Source of the DNA: Clostridiaceae bacterium
GTDB taxonomy: Bacteria > Bacillota > Clostridia > Oscillospirales > Acutalibacteraceae
Assembly: GCA_016292575.1 (NCBI GenBank)
Contig: JAEDIH010000107.1
Location: 1-5,888 of the forward strand
Direction of reading: 5' to 3'
DNA length: 5,888 nt
The notes beneath the pieces were generated by a model. It made no database searches. It was given only the letters and a program-made list of their open reading frames with translations, and was not told where the DNA came from. The translations under genes and the position numbers were made by a program. How positions within the stretch are numbered: the stretch's first letter is position 1; every line of letters starts with the position of its first letter. Of this stretch, positions 1 through 4,992 are shown one piece after another.

Positions 1-19
1 AGTCCCTCTTGGCGCGCCA
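1..19 (+). tRNA. 3' end of a tRNA gene (isotype not determinable; Arg possible)
   Basis: The first 19 bases fit the end of a tRNA exactly. AGT (1-3) reads as the last three T-loop positions, including the conserved A58. CCCTC (4-8) is the 3' strand of the T stem, TTGGCGC (9-15) the 3' strand of the acceptor stem, G16 the discriminator and CCA (17-19) the encoded 3' end. The missing 5' acceptor strand would be GCGCCAA or a wobble variant. A GCGCC-type acceptor with discriminator G resembles some Firmicutes tRNA-Arg genes, but the anticodon lies outside the window, so the isotype is a guess. An intrinsic terminator directly behind the CCA supports the reading. Confidence 0.72.
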
Positions 20-60
20 TAAAAGCTTCGGTTAATTCAAACCGGGGCTTTTATTTTTTT
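19..60 (+). terminator. Intrinsic terminator of the upstream tRNA gene
   Basis: Bases 19-33 pair with 40-54 without interruption: 15 pairs, including two T-G wobbles, around a six-base loop (34-39). A run of seven T (54-60) follows. The outer stem is AT-rich (ATAAAAGC with GCTTTTAT) and the inner part GC-rich. It begins at the last base of the tRNA CCA, as is common for single tRNA genes or the end of a tRNA cluster. Confidence 0.92.
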
Positions 61-140
61 GATAGGCAAATAATGAAGTGTGCCTTGCGGCACGTGAAGG
101 AATGCTTCTTTCCCAAAACTTCACTAAGTACCCAATTTAT

Positions 141-166
141 TTTCACTTTAACTTGACAAAGTGAAA
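141..166. promoter_or_regulatory. Candidate operator: perfect 9+9 inverted repeat over the -35
   Basis: TTTCACTTT (141-149) and AAAGTGAAA (158-166) are exact reverse complements separated by eight bases, centred at about 153.5. The spacer and first right-arm base contain the TTGACA -35 hexamer of the promoter at 153-181. A bound dimeric repressor would therefore block RNA polymerase. The symmetry and its overlap with the promoter are seen directly. The identity of any regulator is unknown, since no transcription factor gene is in the window. Confidence 0.6.
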
Positions 167-181
167 CGCCGCAGATAAAAT
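153..181 (+). promoter_or_regulatory. Sigma-A promoter of the DUF1015 gene
   Basis: TTGACA (153-158, a perfect consensus -35) and TAAAAT (176-181, five of six -10 bases) are separated by the optimal 17 bases. Transcription would start near base 188, giving a leader of about 59 bases before the ATG at 247. The preceding terminator at 19-60 insulates it from the tRNA, so this is probably the main promoter of the gene. Confidence 0.82.
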
Positions 182-193
182 AAAGAGGAATAC

Positions 194-223
194 TTGCGGC
201 AGACCGGTTTTGCTGCGCCGCAA
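194..223 (+). other. Hairpin in the 5' leader of the DUF1015 gene
   Basis: TTGCGGC (194-200) pairs perfectly with GCCGCAA (217-223), enclosing a 16-base loop. A few further inner pairs (AG with CT) are possible. It lies between the predicted transcription start and the ribosome site at 231-235, which it leaves free. It has no T-run, so it is not a terminator. A role in mRNA stability or regulator binding is possible, and I recognise no known riboswitch class. Confidence 0.45.
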
Positions 224-246
224 ACAGAAAAGAGGTTATATTTAAA

Positions 247-1491
247 ATGGCTGTTTTCAAATCCTTCAGAGCCGTACGTCCGCTGCCCGAAACGGCGGAA
301 AAAATTGCCGCTCTTCCCTATGACGTTATGAACAGCGAGGAAGCGCGAGAAATGGTTAAAGGCAACGACCTTTCCTTTCTCCACGTTGACAAAGCCGAGA
401 TTGATCTTGACGCGTCAATCAATCCGTATGACAAAAAGGTTTACCTCAAGGCACGCGAAAACCTTGACGCGCTCACAAATAACGGCTACTGCAGGCAGGA
501 CGAAAATGACTGCTTTTACATCTACCGACAGATCATGGACGGCAGGGCGCAAACAGGTCTTGTCGGCTGCGCCGGCATTGACGACTACATAAACGGCGTT
601 ATCAAAAAGCACGAGTTCACCCGTGCGGACAAGGAACAGGACAGAATTAACCACGTTGATTACTGCAACGCAAACACCGGTCCTATTTTCCTCACCTACC
701 GCGAAAACGACTTTATCAGCAAGACCGTTGCCGACTGGCAGAGCGCCCATGAGCCCGTTTATGACTTTGAAAACAGCGGCGTCAGGAACACCGTCTGGGT
801 CATTGACAACGATGAGACAAACAAAAAGCTTGCCGACGCTTTTTCAAAAATTGACTCGCTTTACATTGCCGACGGACACCACCGCTGCGCGTCCGCGGTC
901 AAGGTGGGGCTCAAAAGGCGCGAGCAGTTTCCGGACTTTGACGGCAGCGAGGAGTTCAACTTTTTCCTTGCCGTGGTCTTTCCGAAAAACGAGCTTGCAA
1001 TCATGGACTACAACCGCGTTATCAAGGACCTGAACGGTCTTTCGGAAAAGGAGCTTCTGCAAAAGCTTTCCGAAAAATTCACCGTTGAGGAATACGGCAA
1101 AGAGGGTGCATACCGCCCCGAAAAGCGCCATACCTTCGGAATGTATCTCGGCAAAAAGTGGTATAAGCTTGAGGCAAAGGAAAACAGCTTTGACGAAAGC
1201 GACCCCGTATTAAGGCTCGACGTTTCAATCCTCCAGAACAACTGCATTGAGCCGATATTTGGAATAAAAGACCCGAGAACAGACAAGAGGATTGACTTTG
1301 TCGGCGGAATACGCGGACTCGGCGAGCTTGAAAGGAGATGCGCGCTTGACATGAAAATTGCCTTTTCAATGTTTCCCACCTCGCTCGATGAGCTTATGGA
1401 CATTGCGGACGCAGGCAAGGTCATGCCGCCGAAATCCACATGGTTTGAGCCTAAGCTTCTCAGCGGACTTTTCATTCATAAGCTGAGCTGA
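247..1491 (+). CDS. DUF1015 family protein (COG4198-like), possible free-serine kinase
   Basis: The protein has 414 residues, the usual full length of DUF1015 proteins. Conserved-looking blocks run throughout: PYDV (24-27), KHEFTR (121-126), a hydrophobic strand leading into DGHHR (209-213), DPRTDKRIDFVGG (342-354) and a C-terminal PPKSTWFEPKL (394-404). No signal peptide or membrane segment is seen, so it should be cytoplasmic. The start is fixed by an AGAGG site (231-235) eleven bases upstream. Family genes often sit near serA/serC in clostridia. DGHHR also occurs in ParB/sulfiredoxin-fold free-serine kinases, and I recall, without being able to check, a report of a pyrophosphate-dependent serine kinase in DUF1015. 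Phosphoserine formation from serine is thus a hypothesis. The gene is monocistronic, with its own promoter, inverted-repeat operator candidate and terminator. Confidence 0.9.
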   Translation: MAVFKSFRAVRPLPETAEKIAALPYDVMNSEEAREMVKGNDLSFLHVDKAEIDLDASINPYDKKVYLKARENLDALTNNGYCRQDENDCFYIYRQIMDGRAQTGLVGCAGIDDYINGVIKKHEFTRADKEQDRINHVDYCNANTGPIFLTYRENDFISKTVADWQSAHEPVYDFENSGVRNTVWVIDNDETNKKLADAFSKIDSLYIADGHHRCASAVKVGLKRREQFPDFDGSEEFNFFLAVVFPKNELAIMDYNRVIKDLNGLSEKELLQKLSEKFTVEEYGKEGAYRPEKRHTFGMYLGKKWYKLEAKENSFDESDPVLRLDVSILQNNCIEPIFGIKDPRTDKRIDFVGGIRGLGELERRCALDMKIAFSMFPTSLDELMDIADAGKVMPPKSTWFEPKLLSGLFIHKLS

Positions 1492-1493
1492 AT

Positions 1494-1546
1494 ATCAAAA
1501 TCACCTGCTGCCCGGCTTATGGAGGCAGCAGGTGATTTTTGATTTT
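1494..1546. terminator. Bidirectional terminator between DUF1015 gene and toxin gene
   Basis: Bases 1497-1512 pair perfectly with 1524-1539: a 16-pair stem with a GC-rich CACCTGCTGCC core and an 11-base loop. Pairing continues as ATC/GAT (1494-1496 with 1541-1543) past a one-base bulge at 1540. The T-rich stretch after the right arm serves plus-strand transcripts. The A-run 1497-1500 provides U residues for minus-strand transcripts. The DUF1015 stop is three bases before it and the toxin stop codon (1545-1547) overlaps its edge, so it probably ends both convergent genes. Confidence 0.9.
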
Positions 1547-1868
1547 ATAAGCCTTTCAGTGCTTCAAGTTGATCTCTTCTTCCATATATTACTGCAATTA
1601 CATGAACTTCATTTCTTTTATCGTCAATCCAAAAATATACAAGAAAGTTTTTAACCGCCATTTTATGTACGCCGTAGCTGCGCCAAGGTTCTTCCTCGGT
1701 CAGCGCAACTCTTTTCGGCATTCTTGCAAGTGACATAATTGCTTTTTTCAGTTCGTCGAGCAATCTCAAGGCAGTATCGGGAACACAAAGTGTTTTTGAA
1801 ATATATATAAAAATTTCTTGCATTTGTTCATTCGCCTGAGGTGTTATTTTTACGCTATACTCATTCAT
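1545..1868 (-). CDS. RelE/ParE-superfamily toxin of a type II toxin-antitoxin pair
   Basis: The product is a 107-residue basic protein with the compact ParE/RelE layout. It opens with a YSVKITPQA strand (4-12), followed by two helices rich in A, L, I and K (about 13-50). The PKRV segment (51-54) and closing strands with FLVYFWID (75-82) and VIAVIYGRRD (90-99) follow. The nearest family description is a plasmid-stabilisation ParE or RelE mRNA-interferase toxin; whether it targets ribosome-bound mRNA or gyrase cannot be told from sequence. I chose the ATG at 1868 because it matches the family N terminus and overlaps the antitoxin stop by eight bases (ATGAATGA). This implies translational coupling and toxin made only after antitoxin. 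An in-frame ATG at 1940 lies deep inside the antitoxin gene and is unlikely. The gene ends inside the shared terminator. Confidence 0.85.
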   Translation of the reverse strand: MNEYSVKITPQANEQMQEIFIYISKTLCVPDTALRLLDELKKAIMSLARMPKRVALTEEEPWRSYGVHKMAVKNFLVYFWIDDKRNEVHVIAVIYGRRDQLEALKGL

Positions 1869-2169
1869 TGGCAAGTTCCCGACCGAGCACTTCAAAAGCC
1901 GCTTTTGCATCAAGTGAATCACCGTTTTTTGCTTGTTCAAGACCGTTTTTCAGTATGGAATCAAGCGTATCTCTTTCCATTGAATCAAGCGTTATAATTT
2001 GTGGGGAGAGACTGAGTGAAAACGGAATGGCTTTTTTTAGGATGATCTGTTTATATAGCATATTGATAACAACCGAAACCGGTATTCCAAGCTTGGACAT
2101 AATCTCCTCAGCCTGTTCTTTAACATCCGGTTCAACCCGTGCAACTACATTTGATGTTTTTGAAGCCAT
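1861..2169 (-). CDS. RelB/DinJ-family antitoxin
   Basis: The product is a 102-residue protein upstream of, and overlapping, the toxin gene. The N-terminal half looks like a ribbon-helix-helix DNA-binding domain. It has a strand NVVARVEP (7-14), a helix from DVKEQAEEIMSKLG (15-28), and a second helix after PVSVVINMLYKQI ending in KKAIPF (45-50), the position of the conserved IPF in RelB/DinJ proteins. The acidic C-terminal part (about 64-102), with an LDAKAAFEVL segment, matches the toxin-binding tail of this family. The protein should neutralise the toxin and, as a dimer or complex, repress its own promoter. The ATG at 2169 is preceded by AAAGGTGG eight bases upstream. An in-frame ATG at 2229 would add a non-conserved 20-residue extension overlapping the promoter and is rejected. 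The locus is visibly more AT-rich than its flanks, suggesting acquisition. Confidence 0.87.
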   Translation of the reverse strand: MASKTSNVVARVEPDVKEQAEEIMSKLGIPVSVVINMLYKQIILKKAIPFSLSLSPQIITLDSMERDTLDSILKNGLEQAKNGDSLDAKAAFEVLGRELANE

Positions 2170-2195
2170 TTTCAATACCACCTTTCTTTTATTAT

Positions 2196-2229
2196 ATTGT
2201 ATCACCTTGTATAACAAATAGCAATACAA
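2196..2229 (-). promoter_or_regulatory. Toxin-antitoxin promoter with TTGTAT operator repeats
   Basis: On the minus strand TTGCTA (2224-2219) and TACAAT (2201-2196) are spaced by 17 bases and form a good promoter about 27 bases before the antitoxin start. The same stretch, read on plus, holds TTGTAT at 2197-2202 and 2207-2212, ten bases apart. An inverted copy ATACAA lies at 2224-2229, and a small palindrome TTGT-ATA-ACAA at 2207-2217. Copies on one helical face overlapping the -10 and -35 are what a cooperative ribbon-helix-helix repressor would use. Promoter and repeats are seen; binding by the antitoxin is inferred from the family. Confidence 0.65.
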
Positions 2230-2291
2230 ATTTATGGGATTTTCAATTTATTATTACTTACCAAAAAGCCTTTTTGAAAGGACTGATTTTA

Positions 2292-3458
2292 ATGACAGAA
2301 AAGCTTTATGACCTTAACAGCTATGTTACAGAATTCACCTGTAAAGTGATTTCGGTTTACAGTGATGAAAAATATACATATGTTGAAACCGACCGCACGG
2401 CTTTCTTCCCGGAGGGCGGCGGACAGACCAGCGACCGCGGTTTTCTCGGCGGAGCCTATGTTGAAAACGTTCAGCTTGAGGGCGGAAAAATTCTTCACTA
2501 TATTAAAAACGATGTTGAAAACGTGAAGAAATTAACGCCCGGAGCCGAGGTGACGGGAAAAATCGACTTTAAAAAGCGCTTTTCCGATATGCAGCAGCAT
2601 TCCGGCGAGCATATCTTCTCAGGTATCGTGCATTCGCTTTTCGGTTTTGATAATGTCGGCTTTCACCTCGGAACCGACTTTGTTACCATTGACACAAGCG
2701 GCGAATTGAGCAGCGAGGATATCTGTAAAGCCGAAAGCCTTGTCAATGAGGTTATTTGGAAAAATCTTGAAATTAAAGCCTATTATCCCTCACAAGCAGA
2801 GCTTAAAACGCTCTCCTACCGCAGCAAAAAGGAGATTGATGAGGCTCTGCGCATTGTTGAAATTCCCGGTGTTGACGTCTGCGCCTGCTGTGCGCCGCAC
2901 GTTAAAAGGACGGGCGAAATCGGCTCGTTCCGCGTTGTCAAAAGCGAACGCCACCGAGGCGGAACAAGGCTCTATGTCCTTTGCGGCGAGCGCAATATGC
3001 TTGACGCGCGCGAAAAGCTGCTGCAAAACTACCTTGTCAGCAATCTCCTTGTCACAAAGGAAACCGAGACATTCCGCATGGTTCAGAAGCTCAAAGAGGA
3101 ACGGACTGCCCTTGCGCTTGAGGTATCCGCACTCAAACGCGAGCTTTCCTCACTGAAAAGCGAAAATGTTGAGAGCGCGGCGCGCATTGTCCTGCTTTCC
3201 GACACCGACGACATGGGCTGTGCGCGTGAGCTTGCCGATAAGCTTTCCGAAAAAGCAGCCGATTTTGCGGCGGTACTCTTTGGGGAAAACAACAGCCGCT
3301 ATGTTATCATTTCCAAAACAGACTTCAACCTCGGCGCGCTTTGCAAAGAGCTTAACAGAACATTTTCCGGTCGTGGCGGCGGACGCGGCGGCATTGTTCA
3401 AGGCTCGCTTTTATCCCCGGACGGAACAGAAAAATTCCTCAAGGAATTTCAGCTTTAA
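2292..3458 (+). CDS. alaX: AlaX-type alanyl-tRNA editing protein with C-terminal DHHA1 domain
   Basis: This 388-residue stand-alone relative of the AlaRS editing half should hydrolyse Ser- or Gly-tRNA-Ala in the cytoplasm. The N-terminal barrel carries FFPEGGGQTSDRG (38-50), with Thr where AlaRS usually has Pro. The editing site is complete: H103 and H107 in the QQHSGEH segment, and C199 and H203 in the CCAPH segment, make up the HxxxH plus CxxxH zinc set. A charged leucine-rich stretch (about 255-292) looks like a coiled-coil linker. A DHHA1-like end follows with GRGGGRGGIVQGS (360-372), which matches the glycine-rich tRNA-binding motif. The start is set by AAAGGA nine bases upstream; an in-frame start at 2139 would run through the toxin-antitoxin promoter and is rejected. 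The gene diverges from the antitoxin. No convincing own promoter or terminator was found, so read-through into the next operon is possible. Confidence 0.9.
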   Translation: MTEKLYDLNSYVTEFTCKVISVYSDEKYTYVETDRTAFFPEGGGQTSDRGFLGGAYVENVQLEGGKILHYIKNDVENVKKLTPGAEVTGKIDFKKRFSDMQQHSGEHIFSGIVHSLFGFDNVGFHLGTDFVTIDTSGELSSEDICKAESLVNEVIWKNLEIKAYYPSQAELKTLSYRSKKEIDEALRIVEIPGVDVCACCAPHVKRTGEIGSFRVVKSERHRGGTRLYVLCGERNMLDAREKLLQNYLVSNLLVTKETETFRMVQKLKEERTALALEVSALKRELSSLKSENVESAARIVLLSDTDDMGCARELADKLSEKAADFAAVLFGENNSRYVIISKTDFNLGALCKELNRTFSGRGGGRGGIVQGSLLSPDGTEKFLKEFQL

Positions 3459-3486
3459 GCGTTTCAGTCTAATTGACGGTTTGCAC

Positions 3487-3515
3487 TTGAAAATAACAGT
3501 GTAAAATGATATCAT
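3487..3515 (+). promoter_or_regulatory. Promoter of the DUF6472-serine dehydratase-aldolase operon
   Basis: TTGAAA (3487-3492) and TATCAT (3510-3515) are 17 bases apart, each matching four to five consensus positions, with an AT-rich spacer. Transcription would start near 3522, exactly where a short 5'-end hairpin GGGAG (3523-3527) with CTCCC (3536-3540) begins. The 52-base leader then leads to the AAGGAGG site at 3559-3565. A second hexamer combination, TTGCAC with TAAAAT (3481-3486, 3502-3507), has a poor 15-base spacing. Confidence 0.6.
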
Positions 3516-3573
3516 AATATTGGGGAGGAGAATAACTCCCGCAAATAACTTTTTTGAAAAGGAGGAAAAAGCC

Positions 3574-3753
3574 TTGTCATACAAAAACTGTGAATTCTGC
3601 GAGCATTATCTATATGACTATGAGGAGGAAACGTACTACTGCAACGTCTCCTTTGACGAGGACGAAACAGTGCGTTTTTTGACCGGACACTATGCCTGCC
3701 CTTTCTTTAAGTATTGCGAAAACGAATACAAAATGGTTGAAAAACAGAATTGA
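3574..3753 (+). CDS. Small Cys-rich protein, DUF6472-like
   Basis: The product is a 59-residue acidic protein of unknown function. It has five cysteines: C6-x2-C9, C23, C42 followed by PF, and C48. The centre is acidic (FDEDE at 27-31) and the end reads NEYKMVEKQN. This pattern matches what I know of the clostridial DUF6472 family and suggests a small metal-binding fold such as a zinc knuckle, though no metal has been shown. The start is TTG at 3574, chosen because a perfect AAGGAGG (3559-3565) lies eight bases before it and the CxxC then falls at the N terminus. The in-frame TTG at 3520 has no ribosome site and overlaps the predicted transcription start. It is first in an operon, twelve bases before the serine dehydratase gene, whose ribosome site TGAGGT overlaps its stop codon. 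Confidence 0.8.
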   Translation: MSYKNCEFCEHYLYDYEEETYYCNVSFDEDETVRFLTGHYACPFFKYCENEYKMVEKQN

Positions 3754-3765
3754 GGTTGCTTTCCA

Positions 3766-4989
3766 ATGGAATCATTAAAACACCTTTATAAAATCGGGCG
3801 CGGTCCGTCAAGCTCCCACACCATGGGTCCGGACAAGGCTGCGCGGCTCTTCAAGGCAAGGTATCCTCAGGCGGACAAATACGTTGTTTATCTTTACGGC
3901 TCGCTTTCCGACACGGGCAAGGGTCATAAGACCGATGTTGCCGTTATCGAAGCGTTTGCTCCGGTAAAGACCGACGTTATCTTTGCCGGAACGCCGTCCT
4001 TCCCTCTGCCGCACGAAAACACTATGGACTTTTACGCCGAAAAGGACGGAAAAAGAATCGGTTTTGCACGAATCATGAGCGTTGGCGGAGGAGACATTGT
4101 TGTTGAGGGCAGCGAGGTTGCAAAGCACAGAGACATTTACAAGGAAAACACCTTTGCCGAAATTTCGGAATACTGCCTCTCACACAACATCCGTATAAGC
4201 GACTACGTTTTTGAAAACGAGGGCGAGAAAATCAAAGAATATCTCAAAACAGTCTGGGAAACAATGAAGCAGTCAATCCACGACGGGCTTTCCACTCGCG
4301 GAATACTTGACGGCGGACTTGAGGTTGAGCGCAAGGCGCAACTGCTTTATAACCAGACCCACATTGACGAAAGCTCCACCACAAGGGAAAACCGCCTTGT
4401 GTGCGCCTATGCGTTCGCGGTCAGCGAGCAGAACGCCGCCGGCAAAGTCATAGTCACCGCTCCGACCTGCGGAGCTTGCGCGGTTGTTCCCTCGGTGCTT
4501 CGGTATATGCAAGAAAAGCGCGGCTTTTCCGATGAGCAGATCATACGCGCCCTTGCAGTCGGAGGAATTATCGGCAACCTTGTTAAGACCAACGCTTCAA
4601 TAAGCGGCGCCGAGTGCGGCTGCCAGGCCGAGATCGGAACGGCGTGCTCAATGGCCGCCGCCGCCCTTTGCGAGTTGTTTTCAATGGGGCTCGGTCAGAT
4701 TGAATACGCCGCAGAGGTTGCAATGGAGCATATGCTCGGTCTTACCTGCGACCCCGTGTGCGGTCTTGTTCAAATTCCGTGCATTGAGCGCAACGCCGTT
4801 GCCGCAATGAGAGCCATTAACGCGCTCTCGCTTGCAAACTTCCTTTCAAACACAAGGCGCATTTCCTTTGACGATGTTGTTAAAACCATGTACCGCACCG
4901 GAAAGGACATCTCCTACCGATACAAGGAAACAGCCAAAGGCGGTCTTGCGGAAATTGATCTAAAAAGAAAAAGAAACGAGGATAAGTAA
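3766..4989 (+). CDS. sdaA: L-serine ammonia-lyase (L-serine dehydratase), [4Fe-4S], single chain
   Basis: The enzyme deaminates L-serine to pyruvate and ammonia in the cytoplasm. The 407-residue chain joins both domains that are separate subunits in SdaAA/SdaAB systems. The beta-type domain (about 1-160) has GPSSSHTMGP (13-22) and GSLSDTGKGHKTD (45-57). The alpha-type catalytic domain (about 165-400) has TAPTCGACAVVPSVL (231-245), LVKTNASISGAECGCQAEIG (272-291) and CDPVCGLVQIPCIERNA (328-344). Cysteines at 284, 286, 294, 328, 332 and 339 include the likely cluster ligands; which three bind cannot be decided by eye. It is somewhat shorter than the roughly 450 residues of E. coli SdaA. The start is supported by TGAGGT at 3751-3756, nine bases upstream. 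It lies between the DUF6472-like gene and the aldolase gene, only three bases before the latter. The iron-sulfur cluster makes it oxygen-sensitive, fitting an anaerobe. Confidence 0.94.
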   Translation: MESLKHLYKIGRGPSSSHTMGPDKAARLFKARYPQADKYVVYLYGSLSDTGKGHKTDVAVIEAFAPVKTDVIFAGTPSFPLPHENTMDFYAEKDGKRIGFARIMSVGGGDIVVEGSEVAKHRDIYKENTFAEISEYCLSHNIRISDYVFENEGEKIKEYLKTVWETMKQSIHDGLSTRGILDGGLEVERKAQLLYNQTHIDESSTTRENRLVCAYAFAVSEQNAAGKVIVTAPTCGACAVVPSVLRYMQEKRGFSDEQIIRALAVGGIIGNLVKTNASISGAECGCQAEIGTACSMAAAALCELFSMGLGQIEYAAEVAMEHMLGLTCDPVCGLVQIPCIERNAVAAMRAINALSLANFLSNTRRISFDDVVKTMYRTGKDISYRYKETAKGGLAEIDLKRKRNEDK

Positions 4990-4992
4990 AAC

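Noticed and set aside
182..246. A riboswitch or T-box in the DUF1015 leader.
   Set aside because: The leader is only about 59 bases, has one simple hairpin, no T-box sequence and no terminator/antiterminator pair.
51..384. Small minus-strand open frames (51-260 and 148-384) in the region before the DUF1015 gene.
   Set aside because: They overlap the terminator, promoter and start of a real gene, have no ribosome site and resemble no known protein.
1869..1940. A longer toxin start (ATG at 1940).
   Set aside because: The added 24 residues are encoded within the antitoxin gene and do not resemble the RelE/ParE N terminus, whereas the ATG at 1868 gives the typical coupled overlap.
1841..2221. 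A 126-codon plus-strand open frame opposite the antitoxin.
   Set aside because: It is antisense to a well-supported RelB-like gene, runs through its promoter and has no ribosome site or recognisable domain.
3523..3556. An attenuator: GGGAG/CTCCC hairpin followed by a T-rich stretch in the DUF6472 leader.
   Set aside because: The stem is only five pairs and the T-run (3550-3555) starts ten bases after it, too far for intrinsic termination. It is more likely a 5'-end hairpin or chance.
3520..3573. A TTG start at 3520 for the small Cys protein.
   Set aside because: It falls at the predicted transcription start with no ribosome site. The TTG at 3574 has a perfect AAGGAGG at ideal spacing.
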